Source: Bursaphelenchus xylophilus
Taxonomy: Eukaryota; Nematoda; Chromadorea; Rhabditida; Aphelenchoididae
Direction of reading: 5' to 3'
Length of the DNA stretch: 64,000 nucleotides
Assembly (NCBI GenBank): GCA_904066235.2
Contig: CAJFCV020000002.1
Coordinates: forward strand, 10,106,001-10,170,000
This document shows, piece after piece, positions 41,685 through 53,547 of this stretch. The notes beneath the pieces were generated by a model. The model saw nothing but the letters and a program-made list of their open reading frames with translations. It did no database searches and was not told the DNA's origin. The position numbers and the translations under genes were made by a program. The stretch's first letter is position 1. The number at the start of each line of letters is the position of its first letter.

Positions 41685-42430
41685 GCACTGTGCGAAAACA
41701 AAAGTTCACTTTGCACTGTGCGATTTTTTTGCTTTTTGCACTGTGCAATAGGCTTTTTTGGGCTGTCGCTCGCACGGACTTTTTTTGCACAGTGCAAACG
41801 GCAAAAATCAGTCCGGCGACACGCACTGTGCGAAAACAAAAGTTTTCTTTGCACTGTGCAATTTCTTGCTTTTTGCACCGTGCAAATGGTTTTTTTGGGA
41901 TGTCGCTCGCACGGATTTTCTTCGCACAGTGCAAAAATCAAAAACCTGTCCAGCGACATGCACTGTGAGAAAACAAAGGTTCACTTTGCACTGTGCAATT
42001 TCTTGCTTTTGCACCGTGCAATAGGCTTTTTTGGGCTGTCGCTTGCACCCTGATTTTTTTGCACAGTGCAAAAATCAAAAACCTGTCCTGCGACACGCAC
42101 TGTGCGAAAACAAAAGTTCACTTTGCCCTGTGCAATTTCGCGTTTTTTTGCACAGTGCAAAAGTCAAAGACAGTCCGGCGACACGCACTGTGCGAAAACA
42201 AAAGTTCACTTAGAACTGTGCGATTTTTTTGCTTTTTGCACCGTGCAACAGGATTTTTTGGGCTGTCGCTCGCACCCTGACTTTTTCGCACAGTGCAAAC
42301 GCCAATAATCAGTCCGGCGACATGCACTGTGCGAAATCAAAGTTTCACTATGCACTGTGCAATAGGCTTTGTTGGACTGTCGCTCGCATCCTGACTTTTT
42401 TCGCACAGTGCAAACGCTAAAAATTTTCTA
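41685..42430. repeat. ~138-bp satellite with GCAC-N-GTGC palindromes
   Basis: About 5.5 units. The word CGCACTGTGCGAAAACAAAA recurs at about 41686, 41822, 41958, 42096, 42184 (shortened unit) and 42324, a spacing of 136-140 bp. Each full unit has four or five GCAC-N-GTGC words plus GGGCTGTCGCTCGCAC. A decayed unit lies near 42945-43000. Confidence 0.9.
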
Positions 42431-42703
42431 GGAAGGTCAAGACGTGGCTCTAGGGCCGAAAATCGCGGCCAAATATGTCATATCTCGTCATTCATTACGA
42501 GATGTAACATATTTTCTTATTATAACAATCAACAACAAATATTTAAAACGAAAACTCATCAACTATTGCCTGCAGTAATTCAAAAAAAAACCAATTTTAA
42601 ATTTATTGTATAAATCTTGGTTTTGCGTTTTATTTTTATTCGCATCCCCAATTTTCGCTTGGAAACCCAGAATTTTGATCATTCCAATTTGGGGCGGGAG
42701 CCC

Positions 42704-42932
42704 CACTGCACGGCAACCCAGGGAGTCTCCCGCCTCGTTTCGGCGCTTCGCCCACCTAGTATCGGTTGAATTCAAACGAAATGTCAAAAATGAATTTTCG
42801 TGTGGTTTTCCGACCGAAAAATATTTTTCTCGGAATCATTTTATTTCTTTTGTGAATTTTGACACTTCGTTTGGACGAAATTCCAAAGTGGGCGGGAGAC
42901 ATTTTTGTTCTATTTTGGGTTGCCGTGCACTG
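42704..42932. mobile_element. Short inverted-repeat element
   Basis: Ends CACTGCACGGCAACCCA and TGGGTTGCCGTGCACTG, with GGCGGGAGAC/GTCTCCCGCC inside. About 230 bp, non-coding. Class undetermined. Confidence 0.65.
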
Positions 42933-44146
42933 CCATGTCTATTTTGGGCTGTCGCTTGCACCCTGAAGTTTTTTGCACAGTGCAAACACCAAAAATTATT
43001 CCTGCAAGCTTCCGGAAGGGCTAGTGCAAGGAAGGTGCGATCTAAAAAATTTTCGTCACTGACTGAAGAGCCAAGAAATTTGGAATTCTAGAGCAGAGAA
43101 AAAACTAAAAAAATCTTCAAGGCGAGAGATTAGAAATTTGCGCAATTTTACGCTACCTGAGCCAAAAATTTGGCATTTATTGGCTGGAAATCATGACCTT
43201 TATTGGCTCTTCAGCCAAGAAATCGTGATTTTTGTCAGAAAAAACGAAGAATATAATGTTTAATCGCACTCTTACATTTCTTCCGTTTCAAAACTATACT
43301 TTGAGCAAAGAAAGTGCTTTTTTTGACGGAAAATTAGCGAAAACATAGAAAAAAAATGCAAAAAATTTGGGAAAAATTGTAAAAAATAAAAAATCGCCTA
43401 AGGAAATTATAGTGAATTTCGGAAATTTTAATTTTTGGAGGCTTAGAATGCCAGTGGATACAATTTAAAATTGATTTGACAGCTAGAAAATGAGATTTTT
43501 CGAAATTAAAATTTTGGCGGGAAATTTGAAATTCAAAAATTTTTTGAAATTATTTTATCGATTCTTGAGGTGGAAAATGAAAATTAGTTACTTATATGTA
43601 ATTTAGTTTAAGAACATGACCATTTACGAAATTTTTTTTTGGCTTCTGACCTTATATTATACTTGACGTCAAGAGCTATCAAAAATAAAAAAATGATGAC
43701 GAGCAAAAAAGAAATACCAGTTGTAATGTCCTCGTCGACGGTTTATATAACGTTCTTCCCAGACAAAACTACAGTAATCTTTGTGGGGCAAAATAAATAA
43801 ACTTTTTGCGAAAAACCCGGGAAAATATTTGGGGATCAGCTCGGATGAGTCAAATCCAATGTCCAAACCAAAACAAACCTCGAAAAAATAGCGTTTTTCG
43901 GCTTAGCGGAGATACGGTCATAAGCGCAGAATGTGATCAATGTATTGAAAAAAAAGTATAACGCCTTTAGGGCATCTATGAAGTTGCTTATCGGCATTAG
44001 AAGAAAGGGTAATGTCGTCCGTAAACATGCCCTTTGAAAGCGTAGAATTACGTGCGGCTTATGGGGTGTCAATAATGCGGTCATGAGTGTGGAAGTTGCT
44101 GAAACAAAGGGCAAAACTATTTCGTAAATTGCGATTATAAATATGG

Positions 44147-44540
44147 AAAGTACTCCAAGTGCGATGGGTCAGATTTTGATGAAACTTGGGACAAATTTAG
44201 AATACTTTTTTCTATGAGATATACGAGATTTCTAGAGATTTCCAAGCTCGCGCTTTGCAGAAACAACCGAGATTTTTTGATGAAAAGTTGGCGAAATTTT
44301 GACGCTCTTTGCCAAAGTTCGGCACGAAAAGTTTTATGTTTATTTCTACTATAGACGGTAATGTTTCCACAAAAAATTGATCTTTTCCGCACAAAACTAG
44401 CAAACATTTGGCCAAAAGAAGTGTTTCTTCCCTCCAATTGCTCTCCTTGTTTCGCGTAATCTCTCGGCAGCAAAGATCTTTCAATATCTCGGCTGGAAAG
44501 CGCGAGCTAAGACTTTCAGGAATTGATATGTAGCCTTTAC
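44147..44540. repeat. Dispersed ~390-bp repeat, second copy
   Basis: Colinear with 26245-26640 at low identity (GTCAGATTTTGATGAAACTT, TTTGCAGAAACAACCGAGAT, TTTCAATATCTCGGCTG). Long open frames across it have no recognised domain. Confidence 0.5.
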
Positions 44541-44565
44541 GCAACATGTACATTGCCTGTATATA

Positions 44566-44718
44566 TCAATCTGTCGGAAAAATAATGAGCGCGGACGCAT
44601 CAAAAATCGTATCGCCACCGAGAAAGTGAATTGTGTCGCTGCAAAGTTAAATTGCTTTTCATTTCGAAGACGCTATTATCGCAGCAATATTGGGCTCAGT
44701 ATTTTTCCGACAGACTGA
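44566..44718. mobile_element. Family-A MITE, full length
   Basis: TATCAATCTGTCGGAAAAAT at the left, TTTTTCCGACAGACTGA at the right; interior typical. Confidence 0.85.
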
Positions 44719-44789
44719 TGACAAATACACGTACAACAAAACCTGTCTACAACGAAGAATTTCAGAGGTCCCAAGGATCGCACACCTCG

Positions 44790-45640
44790 GTATAATCTAC
44801 GCAAAATTCTAAGACTTTTGGACCACACTTTTATGAGTCTCAGACCGACCGGTCGAAAGATACGACCGATTTTTGAGACTTTTCCGGTATTTTCCAATTT
44901 TTACCCGGAAGGTGACGGAATTTCTGGGTTTCTAGGATTCTGATGGTAGTATTCGATGTAGCACGTACAAAGTTGCCTACGTACATCGATCCCGCATACC
45001 GATACGGATGTTCGCGAAAAAAAAGGAATTTTTGTCTAAAAATTTTTGCACAATATCTAACAAAACTCCATTTTAATGACTGAAATTCAGCATTCTGATG
45101 GCACAATTGAATCCGAACATATAATTTGAACTAGATACGTGCTCCATTCATCACATTAGCGTTTCGTATTTTAGATACTAAAATTTCTTTGAGGAAAAAC
45201 CGACAAAAATTTGCATGATTTTTTCTGAACTGAAAATAAATGGAAAATATTTTGATCGATTCGGCCTATAGAATAATCTCGAAATGCGGCAACTAAAAAA
45301 GGTAATTTTGTCGATTTTTCCTCTTAGAAGCTTACTTGCGGCATGGTGTCAGACTCCAAAAAAATACAGGTGTACCTCAGAATATTCCTAGAAGCGACAA
45401 CCAACTTTTCAAAAAAACTTGAATAGCTAAAGTACGAAAAGCGACAAACATTGAGTTATTCAGAGACGCCGAATTAAACGCAATCAAAGAAACCCCGAAA
45501 TTCCGTCACCTTCCGGGTAAAAATTGTAAAATACCGGAAAAGTCTCAAAAATCGGTCGTATCTTTCGACCGGTCGGTCTGAGACTCATAAAAGTGTGGTC
45601 CAAAAGTCTTAGAATTTTGCGTAGATTATAATAAGACCAA
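44790..45640. mobile_element. Non-autonomous element with ~145-bp inverted ends
   Basis: Left end TATAATCTACGCAAAATTCT... to about 44935 recurs inverted at 45500-45635. Both ends contain GACCGACCGGTCGAAAGATA-type sequence and ACCTTCCGGGTAAAA. The 560-bp interior has no transposase. TA-like flanks; family not identified. Confidence 0.75.
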
Positions 45641-46644
45641 ATTTTGTCCCAATATCTCGCATATAAAATTTTAGCCCGAGAAAAATCCGTGATGACCCGA
45701 CCTTTAGAAGCCTCGTTTGCAACATAGGCAGAACGCCTTGCGATGACCTATATACCGTTTGAATTGTCGATTCATGGAGCGTCATTTAGAGCAATAAAAA
45801 GGACGTCCCGATATGCAAATTTTTTTAGAAAATTTAAGAAATATAAATTTTTTGCCAAATATGCAAATTTTTCACATACTTCCAGAAGTCCTAGGAAAAA
45901 GGTGTCAATACGAAAGTTGCTTAGAATTGTCCATTCTATAACACAGAGAAGGTCCGGAGGGAATCCAACCTCTCGTGGCTGAGATCCTGGAAATGCGGGA
46001 AAGCTACAGTACACCTACAGCAGGCCAATAATCACAAAAAAATTTTTCTGAAATTTAGTACTTGCGGTAAGGGTAACATATGGTTAGTGTTTCATGGCTC
46101 TACTGTGACATCCTGTTTCATGTGCACAGCTAGCTCGACCCTTACAAAAAAGCTGTTTTAAAAATTTATACCCAGAACTCGAAGAGAGACCATCTACTAT
46201 ACTATACTTCCTCTGTAAATTTGAAAAAAATTACCAGCCCTATATTTTTCATACAGTCAGCTCTTTAGTTACGCTTTGACTGATCCTTATAAAGTCACTT
46301 TAAAATTGTAAAAAAGGCTCTTCTGACCTCACTGTTTCCTTCCGCATTGTTCCCTATCTGTCCGTCGAAATCTCGACCACCCGCGACGTTAAACCGCTTA
46401 GAGGGTCGCGATTGGTTACAAGTGCAAAGTAATTATCGTAAGGACACATCTGAAACTGTTCCTTTCTCGATGCGATTTGGTTTTTATGAGGGGAATTTTG
46501 ATGGAATTCGGGGGTATGAATTGAGTTTTGATCGTTTGAGGGGCACAAAGATCAGTTGCACTCTTGGAAAAGAGCTGTCGGTAGCTTAGGAAACAGCTTC
46601 TGTGTAGTTTGATATTGTGCTCTGACACTTTCAAGGCCTATTAT

Positions 46645-46792
46645 CAGTCTGTCGGGAAAATAATGAGCGCAATATTTCTGTGATAATCGTGAAGTGAAAA
46701 GCAATTTGATTTTGCCGCGACACAATTCATTTTCTCGGCGGCGATGTCATTTTCGATGCGACAGAATGCTCATTATTTTCCCTACAGACTGA
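46645..46792. mobile_element. Family-A MITE, full length
   Basis: TATCAGTCTGTCGGGAAAAT to TTTTCCCTACAGACTGA|TA. Confidence 0.87.
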
Positions 46793-46974
46793 TATAGTGT
46801 TTCCATATTTTTTTCGCTTTTGCACGGTGCATTTTGAACCTTTTCCCATGCATGCCGCCGACGCACAGTGCATTTTGCTTTTTTGCACAGTGCAGACCTC
46901 AAGAAAAGCCGTCTGCACTGTGCCAACTGTTGTCGTCGCCGCAGCGTCTCAGTTGCAGGAAAATACAAATTTTA

Positions 46975-47046
46975 GGAAAATCGGCGAAGTCTCCGCGGAG
47001 AAATCCGATGAAAAATGTTGTTAGTTTCGAGTGGCCCACCCTGTAG
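46975..47046. mobile_element. Fragment with GGCCCACCCTGTA end
   Basis: TCTCCGCGGAGAAATC plus the terminal TGGCCCACCCTGTA. The same module occurs inverted at 58408-58490 (CAGGGTGGGCCACT...). This is an end of a TA-inserting element by its CAGGG tip; only ends are seen. Confidence 0.5.
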
Positions 47047-48254
47047 TTGAAACTTTCTTAGGTCCAACTATTTCGCCGCACAGAGCAAAAACCAAAAAAC
47101 AAGAGTCTAAAGTACAGCACTAAAATTCTAATGAGACTTGACAAATTTCGGAATTTTTTTTTCTGACGTAAGCGGGATTTGAAGCTCACGCTTTACAGAT
47201 ACCAACAAGTTTTTTTGAAATTTATTCAAATTTTGAGGAATTGAATACCCGTCTCACATCATTCCGAACTTTTTTATGCAAAATCCGGTGTCAAAAAATA
47301 ATTTTTTTGTAATGCTTTTTTTACAGCTAGCGGCACCTCGGGCATGGCGTTATAAAGTGTGGAGAAGTATCAAAACGGCACATGTCATTAAAGCACATGT
47401 CAGTCTCTGAGATGATGCAAATTTTAGAAATTTTAACGGCTTACAAAGGCCTGGAAAATTGGTTTAAAAATGGTACTTCTTACTCCAAAAAGCGAGCCAC
47501 CACTGCATATGAAATAAGCTGTTTCTTTTGAGGAGGCTATTCGCTCATTTCGGCTAGATTTTTGCGGTCGATTTCCTCAGCCGAGAAGCCTCGTAAACAC
47601 TTCTGGAAATCAGTTTTATGATCGCAGACGCTTCACGTTTGAAACCTACTAGGTCCCGTTCCAAAGTCCGTCTGCGAAAAAAGTGACTTCCCTTTTCAGA
47701 ACTGGACTTTACCGTACACTTTTGAAAAAACCAAAGTTCCTGTTTTGCAGGAAATTTGATGCTGTATAACATAGTTGCGAATTATGTCATTCCCTTCCAT
47801 GATTACGGACTGATATCGAAGCGCAAAATTCATTTTTCCAAAAAAAAAAAAAAAAATAAAAAAATAAAAAATTTCATCTAACATTTCAAGCATTCTTCAA
47901 ACCGTCGTTTTATTTGTAAAACAAACCGTATGAGACATCTTTTATTTGTTGCATTTCGCCATCAATGCACTTTTATATTTTTCCCTTTGATTTCCCGCTT
48001 TGGAAATGGAAGCCGTTCGCTACAAAAAGAACACTGTCAAGAATGCGTTTGTGATTCAATTTTGTTTCTTTTTGTTTGCAAAGCGTTGATATCAATGGAA
48101 TTTCTATATCACTGTGTCTCATGGTGTTGGTGATGATGATGAAACAAGGAACATTCAATTTATTTTTTTTGCATTTTATAGCATTTTTGTAGTGTGTTCT
48201 TAGTGTCGTCTGTGATGAGATTGTTTTGAAATTCACATGAGAAATGGTCGAGAT

Positions 48255-48870
48255 CAGAGATTGCCATGGAAAAAAATGCGGCTCCGGCTCCCGTGCAAAA
48301 TTAAAAATTTTTTTTTTCGAAAATAAAAGCTATTAGTGCCAGAGATGACGCACCCAACGTTTTTGAGCCAAGTCGTAAGCAGAGATTGCCACGGCTCCGG
48401 AGCCAGCTCTTGGGTCCGGCTCTGAGCGGCTCCGAGCCGGGAGCCAGAGCCGGAGCCGGAAATTTTGAGGTCGGCTCCAGCTCCCGAGCCCAAAGTCGGA
48501 GCCAGGCTTCCCAGCGGTCAGAAAAGTAAAAATTTCGTCATCTTGTTAAACCAAATTGCTTGAAAAAACACTGCGGAGGATGTGACTTGACTGCAAAAAC
48601 GTTGGCTGATCTCTGGCACTAATAACTTTTATTTTTGGAAAAATATTTAAAAAAAACATTTTGCATAGGAGCCGGGATTCGGAGCCGGAGGCCTTTTTAA
48701 ATTTTGCACGGAGCCAAGAGCCGGAGCCGGAGCTGCAAATTTGGCCTTGGCTCCGGCTCTGGGGGCTAAGAGCCGGAGCCGAAATTTTGGCAATCTCTGG
48801 TCGTAAGTACTCAAGACATCCTTCCCAGTATTTTTCAAGCAATTGGTTTAACAAGATCACAAAATTTCTT
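48255..48870. mobile_element. hAT-type element interrupted by a second copy
   Basis: The outer copy begins CAGAGATTGCCATGG at 48255 in the orientation of the element at 378. It runs to 48371, then resumes at 48800 with TTTTTCAAGCAATTGGTTTAA, homologous to 630-650 of the first copy, and fades after about 48870. Its right end is missing. Confidence 0.8.
48372..48807. mobile_element. Inner hAT-type element with 8-bp target duplication
   Basis: Element 48380-48799, ends CAGAGATTGCC/GGCAATCTCTG, with perfect flanking repeats GTCGTAAG at 48372-48379 and 48800-48807. It is the reverse orientation of copy 370-827 and shares its GGAGCC-rich arms and central TTAGTGCCAGAGATCA-type segment. Confidence 0.9.
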
Positions 48871-49088
48871 TCCAAGGCTGCTGATATTTTCCTGACGGAC
48901 AGATAAATCTCGGATACCCATAGTGCAAACTCAAAATCCAACGAATTGATCATTATTTTAGCCTCAACTGCTGCGTAAATTGAAGAGAGAAAAGAGCGTC
49001 GAACTTTGACTACGTATACCGAAAAAGCTGTCTGTTTATAGGGAGGTTTTGCTGGTTCAAATGGGTCCACAACAAACCGTTTCAAATA

Positions 49089-49243
49089 TCAGTCTGTTGG
49101 GAAAATAATGAGCGCACAGTTGCATCGAGAATTGCGACGCCGCAGAGACAATGAATTGTGTCGTGGCAAGATCAAATAGATTTTCACTGCGGCGTCGCTA
49201 TTATCGCGGCAATATTGCGCTCATTATTTTCCCGACACACTGA
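49089..49243. mobile_element. Family-A MITE, full length
   Basis: TATCAGTCTGTTGGGAAAAT to TTTTCCCGACACACTGA|TA. Confidence 0.87.
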
Positions 49244-49280
49244 TATGCCAATAATAAATTTTAGGTCAAGATTACAAAAT

Positions 49281-49420
49281 GTCATTCTGTCGGGAAAGCA
49301 ATGTGGATTCGTCGCGCCTTGAAATCGGTTCATCATCACTAGCCAGGGCTGGATTTTTGGTGCGCGACGTAGCAAGACATATTGCTGCGACAAATCCACA
49401 TTATTTTCCCGACAGACTGA
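49281..49420. mobile_element. Family-A variant (GTGGATT subfamily)
   Basis: Ends are shared with family A, but the sub-terminal part is TGTGGATTCGTCGCGCC...GCGACAAATCCACA instead of the TGAGC type. Relatives at 56708 and 57209. Confidence 0.8.
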
Positions 49421-49459
49421 TATATTGTAATCTTGACCAAAAAATTTATCATTGGTATA

Positions 49460-49603
49460 GCAGCATGTCGGGAAAATAATGAGCACAATGTCGTTGTCGC
49501 TAAAATGAAAATCAATTCGATCTTGCCGCGATACAATTCATTTTCTCGACGGCGATGCGATTTTCGATGCGATAGAGTGCTCATTATTTTTCCGACAGAC
49601 TGA
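49460..49603. mobile_element. Family-A MITE, full length
   Basis: Left end GCAGCATGTCGGGAAAATAA, slightly altered; right end normal. Confidence 0.85.
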
Positions 49604-50119
49604 TATCCTTTTGTCGCGAAAATACAAGTCATTGTACAAGGGTTATAATGTCCATATTTTATGCGAAACTTTCGATTTGAATACCTCAAAAATCACTCAT
49701 TTTTCCACCGCTTTCTTTCTCACTATCTTCATCTCAACTTCTCCTGATTCTTCATGTGTGTTCGGATCATCCCATTCACCTCAAAATATTGAAAAATCCC
49801 CGTCGGTGGTCTTCAAACCCCTCGAGGCTTAGACAGACTTAACGGGGAGTCTACAGTGATAAAGAATGATCAAACAATAATACGGCTTAAGACGACGAAA
49901 AACGCTCAAAATGCGAGAGGATTGATTGTGTGTGGCGGTTAAGGCGTAGGGCAAATATTGAAAAAAACGTGTGATCTATGGAATGTTTGAAGGATAAGGT
50001 TAGAATAGACGAATAAGCCGTTGAAATGGTTGAAAATTGATGGCTAAATGTGGGGAAAAGGTCAAGGATATCAGTAAAAATAGAGTCTGTAGACCAAGTT
50101 CAAGGCAAAAGTGTTACGA

Positions 50120-50266
50120 TCAATCTGTCGGGAAAATAATGAGCAGCCTTTCGCATCGAAAATCGCAACAAAAATGAATTTTGTCGCAAAAAAATCTACT
50201 TGCTTTTCACTTTAGCGATGCGATTTTTGATGCGACATTGTGCTCATTATTTTCCCGACAGATTGA
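50120..50266. mobile_element. Family-A MITE, full length
   Basis: TCAATCTGTCGGGAAAATAA to TTTTCCCGACAGATTGA|TA. Confidence 0.87.
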
Positions 50267-50415
50267 TAAAACCTTTGCATAACGAATAGAGAGTCATCAA
50301 AAAATTCATTCGCTGTACAAAGGTTTCGTTGTGAGAAGGTTTTGACCCAAAATTGGCCCTTAGAACTTCCGAAATTCTCCGTTGTAGACAGGTTTTGTTA
50401 TACGTGAATTTGTTA

Positions 50416-50558
50416 TCAGTCTGTCGGGAAAATAATGAGCACTTTGTCGCAGCGAAAATCGCATCAATAATGACTTGTGTTGCGGCAAAATCGAATTCTT
50501 TTTACTTGAGCGATGCGATTTTTGACACGACAGAGGACTCACTAAATTTCCCGACTGA
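50416..50558. mobile_element. Family-A MITE, right end shortened
   Basis: Left end perfect; right end CTAAATTTCCCGACTGATA has lost four bases. Confidence 0.83.
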
Positions 50559-51478
50559 TAGTTATCAGCACAGATGTAACGCGCAGATATCATTCATCTC
50601 TTCCGCAGTCGGGAGAGAAGGGGAGAATCGCGCCCTAGATCTGGAGTAGTGGTTTGTAGACCTCGGGAGTGGACGTGCACCCAAACTCAATAAACATTAA
50701 ATGGAACAAGATATCGGCATGTTGCTGCGCTAATTAAGATGCGCTATCAGGACGAGTGGATCAACATAGTCGGCTACGGAGGATTTGAAAAGAAAAATTG
50801 TAAAAAAGACATGAAAAAAGATGAATTATACAAAGGAAATCATGAGAATAAGTACAGGGATGCTCGTACTAGGTCGGTCTAAAAGTCTTGACATATCTGG
50901 CACGACAAGAAGACATTGTCGCACTTGTCACGTCTAGATGATAAGTGCGACCAAACCGGGTGTAAAAGAAACTCTTGAACCCGTCGAAAAGTGCAGTCGC
51001 ACGTCAAAACAATTCTTTCAGAAAATTGAAAAAACAAGGAATCTCGGATCATTGATTTTTTGCGAAGTGCCACAGAATTATCGAGCTTGAAAAATTATTT
51101 TCCTCTTCGAAAAAACATTTTTCTCGAAATTCTCTGGGAAAGTTTTCCTTTGTGACTCGATAATTCAGCGACATTTCGTAAAAAATCAATGATCCGAGGT
51201 TCCTTGTTTTTTCACTTTTTCTTTGACGTGAGTCGCCACTTCTGTCGCGCGACAAAACTAAAAAGCACGTATAGAGAACCAAAATTTTCATTTGTACTGT
51301 GCCGACAGACCAGACGGTGCAAGGACACATCAAAACTTGTCGATTCACTGAGTAACTATTATACATATAATATAGCAAACACACGTACTACAGAACCTGT
51401 CTACAACGAACAATTTTAGAGATTCCAATGGCCAGCGTTGCCATAAAATGAAGCTTCCCACAGCAAAGCCCTTCTATA

Positions 51479-51616
51479 TCAGTCTGTCGGGAAAATAATA
51501 AACTCATCTTGCTGCGCCGAGCCCGTCGCTGAAGTATAATAAAAGAAAACTTATTTTCTCGGCGACAATGTGATTTTCAATGTGGCAGAGTGCCCATTAT
51601 TTTTCCGACAGACTGA
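51479..51616. mobile_element. Family-A MITE
   Basis: TATCAGTCTGTCGGGAAAAT to TTTTTCCGACAGACTGA|TA. It is followed by GTCTACAGCAAACAATTTCAG, a sequence repeated after other copies in 50-52 kb. Confidence 0.87.
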
Positions 51617-51759
51617 TAACAAATAACACATATAACGGAACCTGTCTACAGCAAACAATTTCAGAGGTCCCAAGAGCTTCTTTTGAGCCAAAACTAGCTT
51701 TCTCACAACGAAACCTTTGTACAGCAAACAATTTTTTTGACGGCTTTCTATTCCTTGTG

Positions 51760-51914
51760 TCAGTCTGTCGGGAAAATAACGAGCCCTCTGTCACACCAAA
51801 AAATCGCATCTTGAAGTTAAAAGCAATTCGATTTTGCCGCGACACAATTCATTTTCTCGGCGGTGATGCGATTTTTGAAGCGACAGAGTGCTCATTATTT
51901 TCCCGACAGACTGA
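51760..51914. mobile_element. Family-A MITE, full length
   Basis: Both ends intact. Flanking GTACAGCAAACAATTT/GTACAGCGAATGGATTT sequences show the neighbourhood was itself duplicated. Confidence 0.88.
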
Positions 51915-52851
51915 TAACAAATAGCATGTATAACAAAACCTGTCTACAACGGACAATTTCGGAAGTTCTAAGGGCCAATTTTGGGTCAAAACTTTCTCAC
52001 AACGAAACCTTTGTACAGCGAATGGATTTTTTGACGGCCATCTATTCGTTATGGAGAGGTTTTATAAATCAGTCGTTTCAGAGGGTCCAAGGGCTTCTTT
52101 TAAGCCAAAATTTGAACCTCCTCAAAATACAACCTTTCCATAACAAAAAAAAATTTCTGTTCACGTTCTGTTCGTTGTACTGAGGTTGTGTAAAAGGGCA
52201 AAATTTTTTAATTGCCTTAACTTTTATTGTCTAAAAGTGCATTTGCTTGTTGTTTGTTGATGCTTTCTCCTATTTCCGTTGATAAAACGGTAGTAAAATT
52301 CTGCAAACCTCATGTCAATCAAGTTTTGAAATGACAATTCGACAGATAAGATTAGAAAACACTGTAAATTTAGAGTGCAAAGTCTTTAAAATACCGAAAA
52401 ATATCAATTTTTTCATTATTTTTTTTTATTTCTGGCCTTCGTATGTTACAACTTATCGTTCTATTTTTAGCTTCATAAAAAGGATTACTGTATTTTATTT
52501 GTTGTCTAGTCTTTTCGTCGGACTTGAACGTTCAGACGTCGCCTTAAAGATCGCCTTATTTTCCTCTATCTGCTTGTACTTTGAGGTAGTCATTTTCATT
52601 TTTTTGATGGGCTGATTGATAAGGATCCACAGTGATTTCGGTGGGTATAAAAGCCAGAGGGAGTGTCAGAGGTTGTTCACAGCTTCATTCTGTCTTTGAG
52701 TTCGCATGTGATTAGAGTTGTAGGGATATATGGAAAAGGGAGAAGATGATTATAGGGCAGTGACTTTAGCCGTCTTATAAGGGTAGGAAAAGCTGTGACT
52801 ATAGAGTAATACACCCCTAAGATGGAGGACAGAGTTGATGAATTTGATGTC

Positions 52852-53006
52852 TCAGTCTGTCGGGAAAATAATGATGACAATGTCGCTGTGCCAATCATTT
52901 TGCTGAAGTGAAAAGAAATTTGATTTTGCCGCGACACAAGTCATTTTCTCGGCAGCGATGCGATTTTCAATGCGATAGAGAGCTCATTATTTTCCCGACA
53001 GAGTAA
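52852..53006. mobile_element. Family-A MITE, full length
   Basis: CTCAGTCTGTCGGGAAAATA to TTTTCCCGACAGAGTAATA. Confidence 0.86.
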
Positions 53007-53133
53007 TATACATACTAGGAAATGTACTGATTATAGGGTAAAAGGCATCTAACAGGGTGAATAAGGTTGATGAACGTGTTATTTATGACAGTATGGTCTA
53101 TAGGAAGGAAGAAAATAAGGCTAGATAAGTGTA

Positions 53134-53236
53134 TCAGTCTGTCGGGAAAATAGTGATTGCTCTCTCGCATCGGAAATCTCATCGCCGTCGAGAAAATGAA
53201 AGCAACATTGGGCTCACTGTCTTCCCGGAAAACTGA
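53134..53236. mobile_element. Family-A MITE with internal deletion
   Basis: Ends present (TATCAGTCTGTCGGGAAAAT; CTTCCCGGAAAACTGATA), about 50 bp of the middle missing. Confidence 0.78.
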
Positions 53237-53451
53237 TAATAGGCCTCTAACAACAAAAATAAGGCTTCTCAATTTGATGTATAAGGAATTCAAAAAGCTT
53301 TTAGAGTCCATAGGAAGGGGAAACATAGGGCTAGATCAATGTAAAAACAACTTATATATATATGTATCAACGGGGATATCGCAATTAGGACGCCTAGATT
53401 TTTGCTACATTTTACACACACTTTGAACCTACACATGTCTCTAAAAATTAA

Positions 53452-53508
53452 TTTTTGATGCGATTTTCGATACGACAGAGTGCGCATTATTTTCCCGACA
53501 CATGATAA
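53452..53508. mobile_element. Family-A MITE, right fragment
   Basis: GATGCGATTTTCGATACGAC and TTTTCCCGACACATGATA, ending about 40 bp before the elongase start codon. Confidence 0.7.
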
Positions 53509-53547
53509 TTCAGTAATTATTTGCTTTCCAGGTCAAAAACTACAAAA

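Larger units (their letters stand above)
41344..53547. other. 12-kb spacer without supported gene
   Basis: Holds a GCAC-N-GTGC satellite (41685-42430), an inverted-repeat element (42704-42932), an ~850-bp element with long terminal inverted repeats (44790-45640), a dispersed repeat copy (44147-44540), nested hAT elements (48255-48870), and at least eleven family-A MITEs. GCAC-N-GTGC words also cluster at 46820-46930. Open frames such as 46347-46589 (+) and 49085 to about 48810 (-) show no domain I recognise. No tRNA or promoter motif seen. Confidence 0.6.

Noticed and set aside
41621..42420. Cys/His-rich 60-125 residue frames resembling zinc-finger repeats
   Set aside because: Translation of the GCAC-N-GTGC satellite; the Cys codons come from TGC in the palindrome, with no finger spacing.
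48546..49085. 179-residue minus-strand frame
   Set aside because: Half of it is the hAT element (Gly/Ala/Pro/Arg from GGAGCC arrays). The remaining 90 residues have no recognised domain or splice context.
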